In this document: positions 34,001-47,855 of the stretch, one piece after another
How positions within the stretch are numbered: position 1 is the stretch's first letter
Layout of the letters: each line of letters opens with the position of its first letter
Source: Cercospora beticola
Lineage: Eukaryota > Ascomycota > Dothideomycetes > Mycosphaerellales > Mycosphaerellaceae
Assembly: GCF_033473495.1 (NCBI RefSeq)
Contig: NC_088939.1
Coordinates: 4,588,001-4,652,000, forward strand
DNA: 64,000 bases
Direction: 5' to 3'
Made by a program: the position numbers and the translations under genes
The notes under the pieces: model-generated
What the model was told of the DNA's origin: nothing
Databases searched by the model: none
Seen by the model: the letters and a program-made list of their open reading frames with translations, nothing else

Positions 34001-36914
34001 TATATATTAGAAAGTATACTTATTAAGACGTAAGCCTATAGGCTATTTCTAGTATAAAAGACTAACTCTACTCGAGTCCGGTCTATAATATTAAGAATAG
34101 GCCTATATAGGCTATTAAGAAAATTATAAGTAGTCGATATAAGGATAGTAAAACGCTCTATAAAGTAAAGTAGAAGCTAATATAGAAGCTAGTAGAAAGT
34201 CTACGAGAAACTATAAATAGAGCTATTACTAAATTTTACTATAGAAAATTCTAATAAAGCTATTACTATTAGAGCTCTACTTAATAAAATAAAGAGATCT
34301 AAAGTAGAAGGAGTACCTATATAATTAATATATAGACCTAACTATCTATTAATACCTATATAGATTCTTCGCTATAAATATAAGCGTATTATTAGGTTCG
34401 CTATAGTACTTACTATCCTATATTAAATAACGTTTTACTTTACTTAACTCTCTATATACCGAACTTAACGAAGTTATTAGTAGGTACTTATACTAGAGTA
34501 ACTATAGGAAGGCTATCTATAATATCTACTAGGATACGTTAGACGTTATAATAAAGAGCTTAGAACTAAAAAGGCTATACTTTACGTCGTACGAATATAC
34601 TAGTAATAATATATAATTTAGGCGACGTCGATTCGGAAATATTTTTTAGGTTTAGGTTCTCGTTATCGTACTCTATCTTAGTCTCGCGAATCGTATTATC
34701 CTATTCTCTAGTTCGTAATTATATCGGCTAGTATATATACGTACTTAGGCTACTACCGAATAAGTATAGTATTTAATCGTTATATTAAGAATCTTTAGTA
34801 AGCTACTCGTAGCCTTATAAAGTACTATTACTTATTTCTAATTTACGAGTATAGTAGAATAAGAAGAAGAGTATTCCGAAGCTTACTCGATAGACTACTT
34901 TAATTCTACTACTATAGTTACTCTAATATTTTTAGGAAGTTAATATAAGATACCTACTAAATAAATACTACTTAGTACTATCCGATATAGAAATTTATAA
35001 TATCTATAATAGGAGTAGCGATAACGGAGCGTAGGAGCGTAACTTTAATATAGAAAACCGATAATTCTAGTATCTCGTAGTATTTAAAGTCTTATAGATT
35101 ACTATAGTAGCGGTCGTAGCTCTCTTTCGCTAATCTTAGATATATAATAACCGTACTACTACTATACGTATCCTTACTCGTAGTATTTATATATATATTC
35201 TATTTAAAGCAGAGGTATTAAATCTAGCTATAGCGAGTTATACTAGTAAAACCTTCTAAAAGTTACTAGCGATATAGCTCGCCTCTCTATAATTAGTTTT
35301 CTCTCGCTCTCGCTAGGTTAATAGTAGTTTATACTTACAGTTCGGAGAAAGTTTACTTAGCGCCTATCGTTTAACTAGTCTACTTCTTTTAAAATCGAGG
35401 ATTATAAGCTATCTCGTATTCGCGTTATAGACTATATTCTATAGCGCCTTATTATAATATAGGACTTATAGGCTACGAATAGCCTCGTATACTTTCTTAG
35501 CTTATTCGTCGTATATTAGTTTAATAGACGCGAAGGTCTCGTACTAGACTATTAGCTATACTAGCGATTTCTCTACCTAGCTTAGTAGTAGGATATACTT
35601 TAGCTCGACTCTATTATAATAATATAGCAACTTAAGCCCGATAATACTATAGTATATAGGTACGTATCGCTCTTATAAGCTCTTTAGTCGACTATATATA
35701 GTTACCTTATACTCGAGGTAGCTTCTATAAGTATTATCTATATCTTTTATAACTAAAGTATACTCTCTAATATTTAGGCGAAGTTTTAATAATACTCTCT
35801 AGGAACTATAAATAAATAGAAGGCAATAGTTAGTAGTACTACTATAATTAGTAGTAAGTTACTAATATATATACTAAAGGAACGAAGCTTAGGACAAATA
35901 TCTCGACCTATATTCGATTACGTTTAGATAAGAGAAGTCTATCGCAAGTTCTTAGTAGAGACCGAGAAGGTAATTATATAAATAGTACGCTCGTTACTAG
36001 ATATATATACGAACGTACTCTCCTTAAGGTAGAGCCTACTACTATCTACGCTCTCTCGTACGCCTTATTACTATATTCCTCGCTACCTATAAATATATTT
36101 ATGCTCTAGAAGTAGAGCTTATAGCTCGTTCGGCGCTATTACTCTTAGACTCGTTACTTTTAGATATTATATCGGTGTCCTATCTACTATATTAACTATA
36201 GAGGCCGATTAGTAAGCGCTATATACTTTTACGCTATATATATAGTCGATATTCGGAGGCTTCTTTAGACTTATACTCCGTTTCTAGAATCGTTATAAGA
36301 ATATCGATAAATTCTACCTACTATCTCTTTAACCTAGCTTTCGCGTTATAGATCTAGGCCTAGCCGAGTAAGTCTTCTAATAGCGCTTACTAAATAAATA
36401 TAAATACCTAGGAGATAGCTATTCGTTCTAAACGACTCTCTACGTCTATCTCGTAGTCGTTCTTTAGTATATTAATACTAAAGTAAATAGCTATAGAGTC
36501 GTCTAGTATCTATAGGAAAATATATACCTCCTCTATATAAATATATCTATAGCGAATATACTTATCGATTATATAAGAGAATAGTTATATAATAACTATA
36601 GCTAGTAGGCGTCTATAGAGAAAGACGAAGCTATTTCTATTCTATTCGATTATATTTCGCTTAGAGTTAATATTAGACTAAAGCCTAGTATAAATCTCTT
36701 CGATAGTTAGCTTATATAGCGCTTTATACTTAATTGCAATTAATAGCTAGACGCTTCTATCTTCTTACTAGAGTATATAGAATTAATCTGCTTATATATT
36801 TCTCTATATTTAATTACTCTTACGTTAAATCGCTAGTTCCTCTATTATATTACTTAATATAGCTATTTCTACTTCTTAGAATCTCTTCTAATTCTCGAAT
36901 AATATCTAGCTATA
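31056..36914. other. Unidentified RIP-degenerate element(s), CpG-rich
   Basis: Long stretches read as coding once TAG/TAA are taken as former Gln/Trp codons, for example on the plus strand from about 32,690 to 33,530. I recognise no domain. The segment continues at 38,152 once the 1.24-kb element is removed, because the 14-bp duplication at 36,901-36,914 and 38,152-38,165 marks a simple insertion. It could be one large transposon, several nested ones, or include host genes. Confidence 0.4.
31511..31864. repeat. Tandem duplication, period 177 bp
   Basis: Two adjacent units start (agct/atct)cggtagtaag at 31,511 and 31,688. Both contain a ttatagatagttaag core and end near cctagaact/atagctaataatatt. 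After the second unit lies ataaatagg. The pair could be a promoter-type subrepeat or duplicated LTR piece of an unknown element. Confidence 0.6.
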
Positions 36915-38151
36915 TGCCTACGAAGTCCTATTATATACCTCTATACGGTTATAGGTAGAAATAAATAGCTTCGGCTATACTAGTAAAGTATAGAGCGGCT
37001 AGATATCTATAGAGATAGGAAGAAAGCGATAAAAAAAAGTCTAGAAATCTATAGAAGTATATACCGGGCGAACTCTAACGAATACTATAAACTAGAGCTA
37101 GCGCAGCTAGAACTAATATAAGACCTAGTACTAAGAGACTAGACTAGAATCTCTAGATAGTAAATTCTATTCTAGGCTTAGGAGCTAGAGTAGTAACCTA
37201 GTACTAAAATAAGCTAAAGAGGAGGAAGGAGTATACTATAATTAAAGCTTTAAAGTAAAGCAGAAAGAGCAGAGAGGAGTATAGGATAAAGTAGCTAAAA
37301 CTATAAAGGAAAACGTCCTAGTCTAGGTAGAAGGCAGGATAATAAGCTAAATAAGAGGCCTAGAAACCTCTTAGGAAGTACTCTAAAGAGAAAGGAGGAT
37401 ATATCTCTATATACTAGTATATACCTCTAGTACTACTAGGTTTAACTACTTATTCTAAGAGATTAGGAACTCTATCTATAGAGCCTATTTGCCTACTAGG
37501 TCCTATAGTAGAATTATATAATAACTAGTAGAACTATAGAAATAGAGATATTTATCTAAGGTCTAGCTCTCCTAGGTACCTTATAACTAACTCTAAAAGT
37601 AGAGTATCTAATAAAAGTAACTCTTATTCTATATTTAAGGCTACCTATAATAGAAGAGCTAGTTTAGAATACTACTACTTAATATAATTTCTATAAATAT
37701 AGGTTATATAACTTAGATACTAAGTAAGGTAGAAAGTTTAGAGTAGGAGTATAATATTAGAGAAAGCTCCTACTATAGACTAGTAAGAAAGAGTTAGATA
37801 TAAGATTAATATAAATACTAGTATAGAGACTAGGACTATATATATAGACTTAAGTCCCTAAGCTAGTAGATAAGAGAATTAAGCTTCTAAGTAATAATAA
37901 TATAAGAAATAACTAAGGAGAACTACTATAAAGGATCTAAACTATTAAGATAACGCAAATTGTCCTAAGAAGAACTAGAAACTATAGAAGCGGTAGGCTA
38001 TATAGAGCTTACTATAAAATATAAAAATATAAGGAGGTTTTTCTACCGGAGTACTAGTACGAGAGCTTTTCTATCTACGAAAAATATAGAGCGTACTACT
38101 TACTCTAGTTAAAAGAAGTAGACTAGCGTATAAGAATTTATCTATCTATCT
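36915..38151 (+). mobile_element. 1.24-kb non-autonomous retroelement, copy B
   Basis: Starts gcctacgaagtcc and ends in (tatc)n. It is flanked by a perfect 14-bp target duplication, aatatctagctata, at 36,901-36,914 and 38,152-38,165. It is similar over its whole length to the inverted copy at 59,767-61,001, which has the same two ends. No RT or endonuclease motif is seen. A long gag-like frame can be followed if TAG/TAA are read as former Gln codons, but I do not recognise it. Its 3' terminus resembles that of LINE 1. Confidence 0.8.
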
Positions 38152-41100
38152 AATATCTAGCTATACCCTAGTAGGCTAGGAGCTAATTAATAGCTCTATA
38201 CGAGCGCCTTATATATATCTTTAACTATCTTTTCTACTATAAGCTATTATAAGAATTATAAATCGTTTTCGGACTCGATCGGATTAATATATCTCTTAAT
38301 AGACTTATACGCCTCTATTAATAGATAGAGTAGCTCTTACTATAGCTCTATAATACTACTTAGAATAGTCTAGATATACTACTATTATTCGATAAAGTCT
38401 TCCTAGAGAATAATAGTCTAGAGGAAGAGCCTTAAGGTTAGATCGGTAGTAGAGCTATAGGTAACTAAGAAGAGGTCTATAACTAGACGAATCTTTCTAT
38501 AGAGAGTATAGTAGCTTTCGAGAAAGTCTATAAGCGTCTAATTAATAGCTATTATAGCTACTTCTTCTATATATTCTCGCTACTACTACTCTTCCTCTTA
38601 CTACTACTACTCTTTCTATTATCTATACTATACTTCCTCTTATTGCTACTATTCTTCCTTTTATTACTACTATTCTTCCTCTCGTTACTACTATTCTTCC
38701 TATTATCTACGCTCTATAACTTCTTACTTACGCTATACTTTCTCTCTTTAATACTATTCTTTCTCTTTTTAATACTCTATAATTTCCTAGTTTAGCTACG
38801 CTTCTATAAGCTCTGCCTATAGCCTAGCGATCTCGTCGGCTATTATTCGTATATTATTAGCTTAATAGTAAGCGATCTAAGTAAATAAATATACTAGCTA
38901 ACTTTCGGCCGTAGCTACCTAGACTTTACTAGTTAATTACTAGAGCCGAGTCTCTATAACCGAAGCTTAATATTTCTACTAACTAGTTAATACTAGTAGT
39001 AGTCTCGAATAATAGATATATTATTATATATTACTAAAATCGGGCTACGTATTATATCTAGTCTAAATCGTATACCTAGCTAGAGCTATAGCTTATAGCG
39101 TATCGGCTAGCGCCGAGTTCCTATTTAAAGTAATTACTATAACCTATATATAATAGAAGATAGGCTTAGTACTATAGTTACTATAGTAACGATCTACCTT
39201 ATAGTAAATCTATATTAGCGACTATATATACTTCTATAGCTACTTATATACCTCTAAATAAATATGTATATATAAGAGCGTTCTAAATAAAGAGTCTCGT
39301 AATTACGTAATAGTTTTATTTTAATTATAGTCTGCTTATACTACTAGACTTTATAGATTATTTACTTATATACTCTATATCTATATAAACGCTCGTTCTA
39401 TAGTATTACCTCTAGAAGCTATAGTCTAAAACTATTTAACTCCTTTTAGGAATTACTTTCTAAAATAAATATAGAGTTATTCCTTAGTAAGAGATATTCC
39501 TTCTAGTAGATTCCTATAGTAATATTATCTCGAATAATAGCTATATACGTTATTATATTATTAAGTAGAAGAGCTTAGATAATCTCTATAGTCTCTAGAG
39601 ATCTACTTATAGCTAGTTAGTTTATTTAGTAGCGCTTCTATAGATCGAGCAAAGCTATTATAGTCTATATTTAGATAGTAGGTTATATAAGGTACTAGAT
39701 AAGTATTATACGATACCTATATAGTTAGTCTACCTCTACGAGAAATATCTCGCGCGGCTCGTATAACGAATCTATAAAAGCTATCGATACTAAGTAAAGT
39801 ACTAGCGACTAGTAGTATATCTAGGCGTTACTATAGGTCCTATTCTATCGTTATAGCGATATTATACTCTATATTAGTAAAGATATCTTCTTTATAAAGC
39901 GTAATATATAGGTATATAATACTATAGCTATAGTAGCGTAGGCTACGAACTTTACGCTCGTCTTATTCTTTATAATAGTCGAGGTATAGTCTCTAAAGCT
40001 CTAATATAACTATTAGATAGTAATAAGATAGACGGATAGTATATACTATCTTCTTAAGCGAGCTATAGAGGTATATAACCTTCCTATTAGCTAGCTCTAC
40101 TTCTGCTTCGAGGCTATTAATATTCTAAGTATAGAGCTAAAGTAGCCGACTATTAAATCTCTCTAGAGACTCGTAGAAAGGTATTAGTTCGGCGCGTATA
40201 GCCTACGTAGCTAGGAAGTCGATAGCCTTCTTAAATATATCTATTAAGTATTATAGTATAGAAGTATCGAGAGTATACTATAAGTTATATATAATAAAAG
40301 TACTATAAGAGGAGCAAAAGTCCGAAATATCTACCGATATCGAGATTCCTATATCTATAATAACTAAGATATTATAATATTTAGAAAGTATAGCGATAGT
40401 ATCCTTAGTATACTATAGGTCTATACTATTATAGAGCTCGAGTCGCTTCTAAAAGCGTAATACGTAAGTCGTAGTAGCTTTCTATTTAGATATATTTAAG
40501 TACGAAATAGTAGAGTATATAGGAGAGCTAATTAGAAAAGAAAAAGAAAGAAAAGAAGGAAGAAAGTCGGGTAGGCTACGAATATAAAGGTCTAGAGCTC
40601 CTACTATCTTACTAGCTACGCGTAGTAGTAGCGTTATCTACTTATAGAGCTCTAAGCCGCGATATATCTCTACTATAGCTACTATTCTAGTACGAGTCGA
40701 TACTATAGTTAGATAGAGAATAGAGTATAGTATATAGTAGAAGGCCTCTAGTATATTCGATTAGCTAATATAAAAGTCTATAGAGCTATCGTAGGCTATT
40801 CTGCCCTCCGAGATTATATTATCTACGTAGAATATAGCTATTAAGGCCTAGAGTATATAACCGAAGTCGTAAGTCGAGATACTTATATTAGTTATTAGTC
40901 GTATACTATATCTAGCGTTATCTAAAACTTTATAGATAGATAGTTATAATAGAAGAGGATCTTCTATATTACTATATATCTTCTATTATTAGGAACGGCT
41001 ATAGTAAATATACTAGAGTTAAGGCCTATATAGCCGACTATATACTTTAACTAGCCTCCGAGTTACTAGGTATAAGAACTCCGCTCTATATAAAACTAAT

Positions 41101-42180
41101 TAGTAGTATATTAAAATATCCTACGTTCGAGTCGTATAAGAGAATTCTCTTCTATCTAGATACTTAACTAGAGAGGTCTTCGCAGACCTTAGAAGATATA
41201 GATAAACTCTAAGTAGATCTATTAAAAGCTATATATAGTAACTATTATAGTACGAAGTATCCGTCGTAGCGTCTATATAGCTAGATCCTAGCAGAGTTAC
41301 TACGCTACTATTAATATTAATAAACGTATACTCTATTATTTACTTACTCTTTATATAATATATACTCTAATATTTCTTTACTTTTATATACTTATAGCGC
41401 CTACTACTACTATTTAGATCTTATAGCTCTATAAACTACTAAGTAGTAGAGAGTTATAACTAGTACTACGCGCCGAGGAAGCTCGTCGTCGACTACTTTT
41501 AGCTCTTAAACTAGCTCTTACTATTACTATAGCTCTTCTCTACTCGAGTTAGAGAAAGTTATTAATTTATCCTAGAACGTTTAATCCTCTACTTCTTAGT
41601 ACTCGTTATTATCGGATACTTTAAGTATAGGCTAGTAATAAGCGCTAGGCTATTACTATTTATTTCTTATAGTAGCTAGGCCTATACGAGGCTAGGAGAA
41701 ATATAGGATTCCTTATTACTTTAAATTATTTTCTTCTTCTATTTCCCTTTTATTTCTTATATCCTTATTACTCGTTATTCTCGTTTTAATAGGTTAAGGT
41801 ACTACTACTATCCTATATAGTATCGGTCGCTATATACTTAGCTTCTATATTAGAATACTAAGAGTATAGGCCGACTAATAATATACTAAACGAGTTAGTA
41901 TATCTTTATATCTATAAAATAGAACGAAAGCTATATTACTAGAAATATAAAGTATCGATATCTAGAAGGACTAAAAACGAGCGAGAAGAGGATAGTAGAA
42001 CTTCTAGAAGATAGAGAGTATATTACTATACGTCTAAAATATATAGTATTATATAGTACTATTAACTATCGGAGCCTATATCGAGGTACGTATACTCTAA
42101 ATATAATAAAATCTAGAGTAGTAGGAGAAAAGAAGTTAGACGTAGTAGAAGAGAGTAGAGATAGTATATAATAAATAATA
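38152..42180. other. Unidentified RIP-degenerate sequence, CpG-rich
   Basis: Continues the segment interrupted at 36,914. Degenerate coding can be traced on the minus strand, for example around 39,240-39,960, but no domain is recognised. A CTA/CTT-rich low-complexity patch lies at 38,560-38,770. Confidence 0.35.
38560..38770. repeat. Low-complexity (ctactactattcttcct)n patch
   Basis: Irregular repetition of gctactactattcttcctctt-like units of about 24 bp over 200 bp, purine-rich on the minus strand. It may be the remains of a repetitive charged segment encoded on the minus strand. Confidence 0.55.
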
Positions 42181-42511
42181 GTAGTAGCTAGTAATAATAT
42201 ACTATAGAGGCAAATACTAGTATAGATAAAGCAAGTAGAAGAGCGAGCAAAATAAGCGGAAGAGCGAGTAAAATAAGTAGAAGAACGAGCTAAGTAGATA
42301 GGAGAGTAAATTAAGAAAGTAGAAAAGTAAGTAGAGTAGATAGGAAAACGAGTAGTATAGGTAGAAAAGAAATTAAAATAGCTAGAGGAAATAGTTATAA
42401 AGGTACTAATAATCGAACAAATTATAACTATAATATAAGAGTAAGTAGTAGTAAGTATTTAGTAGTAAGTAGTAGTAAGTATTTAGAAATAACTAGCTAA
42501 TATAGCTATAT
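42180..42511 (+). mobile_element. LINE 3 ORF1 or 5' region with coiled-coil repeat (left of Gypsy)
   Basis: The plus strand reads a heptad-like repeat, EVEERAK-x-AEERVK-x-VEERAK, with TAG at former Gln codons (about 42,225-42,400). A duplicated agtaagtagtagtaagtatttag follows at 42,440-42,485. It ends at the Gypsy target site, so it should be continuous with 47,856 onward. Assignment to LINE 3 is inferred from that continuity. Confidence 0.5.
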
Positions 42512-42516
42512 CTACT

Positions 42517-42711
42517 TATAAGAGCTAGAGGTATATAGCTCGAGAGGTATAGCTTGCTAGGCGTTAAGATATAACGGCTAGTACTACTTATACTTAGCGT
42601 AGGATAAAAGTATATAGAACGTATATAAACGAAAGAGGCAAGAATTATTCTTAATATCTCTAGATAGGAAGTCTAGAGGCGCTTAATATATTACTATATT
42701 CTACTCTTATA
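42517..42711 (+). repeat. Gypsy 5' LTR (195 bp)
   Basis: Begins tataagagctag and ends actcttata (TG...CA before RIP). It aligns without gaps to the 3' LTR. A TATA-like tatataaacg lies near 42,622. Confidence 0.9.
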
Positions 42712-45700
42712 ATTATAATTCTTCTACCTTATCGAGAGTAGCAATCTATTAAGGCCTATTATACTTACGCAAAACGTATCTACCTAGCGGACTAATTACG
42801 ATAACGACGTACCGAACGATAGATAGCTATTAGGCTATATCGAAGAGATATTAGAATCCGGAATAGTATAAGCTAAAAAGAAATAGGACGAGGATATAAA
42901 TAATACCGACGACGCTAGTAACGCGTATATAATACGTAGGCGCCTCTAAGCTAAAAATAATATATTACGCGAATAGCTAGAGATCCGTATCCTTAAGGCT
43001 AAGAACGAACGCTTACTAAGAGAAGTATAGATAATTAAATTACTAGTACGGCTAAGCGCGATAGTACTAGGCCTTAGATAGCCGATATCTTAGTAAGGCA
43101 GCGCGTCTATAAATTATACGAGTAGCGTACGTTCCGAAAGCGACGAGTATAGCTTATACGAGTCTATTAAGCTACGTACGCCTAAGCTTTTTAAGAGTAA
43201 GACTATAAAGAAGGTATACGAATTTATCTATACTCTCGAAGTAAACTTTATAGCTATACTAAAGAGGTTCCCGACGGATTACTAGAAGGTAATTACGGGT
43301 ATTATATACTTTATAGGCGAAGTGTAAGAGATATAGTATAATAAATACCTAGGCGTTCTATCTATAGGATATACCTAGTCTCGGTTCTATTAATTCCTAT
43401 ACGATATCGTTAGAGATTAAGCGAACTATATACTTCTCGTAACTATAGAATACGAGAATATACGCTAGAGTAAGAGCTAGAGCGTACGATAGTTCGTAAT
43501 AGACCTTAGTAACCTAGAGTCTTAGTTAGGTAACTATACTAAGATATAGCTAGTATACTAGTTCCTCGTAAAACTAAAGCTATTACTACGTAAGGATATT
43601 ATTAAGAACTATACTATCCCTAATAAGCGTACTAACTTTATTACTCTAGTAAAGCGCCTCGAGTAAGCTAAGAAAGCTATATCTTATAAGCCGTATTATA
43701 GTAATACCGAGAACAAGTAGGCTAAGTATAAGTATATCGATAGCGACGCTTCTTATAAAGGAGCCTCCGGTTCGACTAGTAGCTAATACGATACCTATAG
43801 TAGTAAGCCGAAGGATAAACGTAGAGGCAAAAGCAAAGGTAAGAGCTAGTAACCTATATACTTCGTATATAACGAGGTTAGCTATATTAGTTCTAACTAC
43901 TCGAACTCTAAGAAAGATAGTAATAAGCCGGCTATTCGTAGAATAACTATAGCAAAGGAGTAGAGAGCGAAAAAAGCTAAGGCGCCGGAGATAACGCGCG
44001 AGTTACTAGCGCTAAACTAGATAGCGATAACTCTCTACTAGTTTAGAGCGTACTAGCGACGCGTATAGAAGAAGAAGTCGAAACGTAGCTAGGTAGTAAG
44101 CCGGCCGCTTTCCTTCTCGACGATACTACGGATATTAATATAATATTAAGGGCCTTTATACTATAGTATAACCTACTAATAAGGCCGAATGCGGCCCTAC
44201 TACTAGTTACTACCTTTATAGGTAAATTAGAGCACTATTATAGTACGCACTATATATATATATAGATCGTAGACTCTAGTAGTAAGGAGCGATCTATAGG
44301 TAGTATCTTCTATATATATAATATACTAACTCCTAACGTAATCTTAGGCCGTCTATAGCGACGTACTTAGCGCGTACTAGCTAGTAGCGCTATAGATAAA
44401 TAGCTATATAGTAACGATCGTTTTAGTAAGTTCGAAGTCCGAGAAGTCTATAAGTTCTTTAAGGATCTTTAGAAGGCACTAGTAGTGTTTATAGTAAGCC
44501 TAAGTAAAATAGGCGATAAGGTTAAGCCTATCTCTAAGGAGTTCTATTATTTTAATAATATTCTTAATCTAATAGAGGAAATAAGAAGCAAGCTAGTTAA
44601 TAGTATAGAGTATACGATTAACCTACGGCCTAGAACTATACTACTATTCCGTCTACTATATTACTAGTCGGAGCGAGAATTAGACGAGCTTAAGAAGTAC
44701 CTAAAGATAGGACTCGAGTATAATTAGATCGAGCGTTCTAATAGCGAGGCAGGTACGCCTATTCTATTTATACTAAAGAAGAATAGCAAGCTACGGTTAT
44801 ATATTAACTACTATAGGCTAAACGAGATTACTATTAAGAACCGGTATCTACTATCTCTAATTAGTAAGACGCTAGATAGGCTTATAGGAGCTATATAGTT
44901 TATATCCTTAGACTTAGCTAATATATACTACTATATTCGGATTAAGCTAAGTAACTACTAGAAGACTACGTTTCGTACGTACTATAGCTATTTCTAGTAT
45001 AAGGTAATACCCTTCGGCTTAACGAATATACTAGCGACGTTCTAAGTATATATTAACTATACGCTAGTAGAGCTAGTCGATATAAGCTATATAGTATACC
45101 TAGACGATATCCTAATCTATAGTAGGATACGCGAGGAACACGTACGAGACGTATACGCTATACTTAAGAGGCTCTATAAGTTTAGACTCTACGTATAGCG
45201 TTCTAAGTATAAGTTCTTCTAGAAAAAGGTCGACTTCCTTAGATTCGTAGTAACTACTAGTAGCGTCGCGATAGACCTAAGTAGAGTAGCCGCAATCGCC
45301 TCGTAGCTAACTCTAACTATACTAATAGAAGTTTAATCCTTCCTTAGATTCGCGAACTTCTACTATCGATTTATCTTCGGATATTCGAGAGTTATAGTAC
45401 CTTTAATAGCGCTATTAAAGGGTATAAAGGATAGAAAGAAGCTAGAGCTAATTAAGTAGAAAGCAGCTAAGAAGCAGGTATTCTATAAGCTAAAAAATCG
45501 ATTTTAGACTATACTACTACTAAGGTACTTTAACTCTATACTATACCTACGAGTTAAAACCGACGCTTCCGACTTCGTAGTAGCTAGTATCCTAAGCTAA
45601 CTATTCGAAGCGGAATAGTATCTAATTACCTTCTTCTTATAGAAGATAATTAACGCTAAATATAACTATAAGGTTTATAATAAGGAACTACTTATAGTAG

Positions 45701-47655
45701 TTAAAGTATTTAAGGCGTAGCGACTATACCTCGAAGGCGCTACGTATAAGGTTAAAGTACTTATTAATTACGCTAACCTTAAGGGATTTATAGGTATTAA
45801 GTAGTTAATAGATAGATAAGTAAGGTAGGCGATATTCCTCGCTCTCTTTAATTTTACTATTAGCTATCGAGCTAGTAAGCTTAACCTAGCCGATACGCTA
45901 TCTAGACGTAGCGACTATATATAAGAGGCGAAGGAGATAAGTAACCTCCTACTATTACTATAGTAGAAACTCTAGATATAGAGTACTATACCTATAAGCG
46001 GCTTAGTTATTGCCCGTATAAAAGCTACTTACTAGGCTTAGTTAGATACCCTAAAGGTAGTTATAGTAGTAGTTAAGAGCAGAGAGGTAGCGCTGCCCGA
46101 TAGTAGGTATATTATAGTAGCGGTTAACCGTTCGGTTCGTCCGTTTAGCTTTACTCTACTCTTACGAGTCGCTAGCGCTATTACTACGTAAGAGTAGCCG
46201 TACGCTAACGTCTTAGATATAATTATTAGGTATACTACTATATTAGTATAGCTCGATCCGAAAGCAAAAGTACTATACGAGTAGGCTGAACGCGAAGGCG
46301 TAGCGAGCGAGAAATATACTATTAAGGATAGCTATATATACTAGGAAGAGGCTCTATATCTACCGAACGACCTAGTATTATAGACGTAGGTAATCTATAT
46401 ATACTACGACGATATCCTAGCGGGCTATTTTAGTAAGGATAAGATAGTAGAGTTAGTTAAGCAGAAGTACTAGTAGCTAGAGGTTAGTAACGACGTAAGG
46501 TAGTACGTCGAGTAGTATAGTAGCTATTAGAAGGCAAAAGCGAGGCGCTATCGCCTCTATAGCGAGATAGCTACGCTCCTACTACCTAACTATTCTTAGA
46601 AGGATTTATCTATAGACTTTATTATAGATCTTCTATCTAGTAAGTAGAACGGCTATATCTTCGACGCGATCCTTATAATCGTAGATCGTTACTCGAAGAT
46701 AGTAACTTTCGTCCGAACGATAAAGTACTATACTAGCGTAGAGCTTATAGATATCCTAATTAACGAAATAATACGACTACGTAGCGTACTAGCTAGTATC
46801 GTAAGCGATAGAGGCTTAGTCTTTACTAGCTAGTTCTAGTTAGACTTCTACTACGAGACGTATATAAAACGTAGGCTAAGTACTATATTCTACCTATAGA
46901 CTAATAGTTAAACCGAGCGCGCAAACTAGACGCTTAAGTAGTACCTATATATCTATTATAGTAAGCGATAGGACGACTAGGCGTCTATCCTATCGTTAGC
47001 GGAATTCGCGTATAATAATAGCGCGAATACTACGCTTAAGATATCGCTATTTCGAGTAGTATATAGGTTTAATCTAGACCTTTCTATAGAAACGTATAAG
47101 AGGAACGTAGACGAAGCTCGGGACGCGCTTCTTCGGAGAGAGGTACTAGTAGCGAAGGATACTATAGAGAGGTTAAAGCGGAACTACGAAGAGCTAACTA
47201 AGCGCTAGTAGTCGTCGTCCTCTGCCTTCGGTAGGTCGTCTACTATACGAGAGAGATAGTTAGCGGCTAGGATAGTAGGAGCGGAGGTAGCTCTCCTAGG
47301 AGGTATATTACTTATAAGTCGTATATAAGGGAAGTACTAGATAGTTAAGTATATAGTACGAGTTAGATACGAAGAGCTTACTAAATATAGATAGTTAATA
47401 GAGAAAATACGCGAAGAGTATACGACGAATTTATAGTATACTAGCGCCTTATAGCGCGAGCGCCGATAGTACGTACTATTAATAAGCCCGTTACTATAGA
47501 GAGTTACTATATAGCAACTAGCTACGAGCTAAGACTCGACTTAATATTTACGTACGTAAGAAGTAGTACGAATACACTAGATACTATACTAAGATAATAG
47601 AAATATATAGTCTCCTCTATAAGCTAAGATAGCTCTATTAGAGAGAGGAGATAGT

Positions 47656-47850
47656 TATAAGAGCTAGGAGTATATAGCTCGAGAGGCGTAGCTTACTAGG
47701 CGTTAAGGTATAACGGCTAGTACTACTTATACTTAGCGTAGAATAAAAGTACGTAGAACGTATATAAACGAAGAAGGCAAGAATTATTCTTAATATCTCT
47801 AGACGGGGAGTCTAGAGGCGCTTAATATATTACTATATTCTACTCTTATA
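47656..47850 (+). repeat. Gypsy 3' LTR (195 bp)
   Basis: Same ends and length as the 5' LTR. It is preceded by the purine-rich agagagaggagatag, the polypurine tract position, and followed by the target duplication ctact. Confidence 0.9.
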
Positions 47851-47855
47851 CTACT

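Larger units (their letters stand above)
42517..47850 (+). mobile_element. Gypsy LTR retrotransposon, complete but RIP-inactivated
   Basis: 5,334 bp with 195-bp LTRs and a perfect 5-bp duplication, ctact, at 42,512-42,516 and 47,851-47,855. In order on the plus strand: a gag CCHC knuckle at about 43,856, now YFVYNEVSYISSNY; a protease region at about 44,120; a 60-codon uninterrupted piece at 44,485-44,667 with the linker into RT; RT from about 44,750 with FISLDLAN and the active-site strand YLDDILIYS at about 45,095; RNase H from about 45,480; and an integrase core with VDRYSK, SDRGLVFTS and TERAN between 46,580 and 46,950. This order is Gypsy. Gln/Trp codons are stops, Met is replaced by Ile, and Cys/His by Tyr. 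Confidence 0.93.

Noticed and set aside
38560..38770. Functional Ser/Leu-repeat gene
   Set aside because: Low-complexity RIP-mutated sequence without an open frame.
44485..44667. 60-codon open frame as a separate small gene
   Set aside because: It is the chance-uninterrupted protease/RT linker of the Gypsy polyprotein, in frame with flanking degenerate coding.
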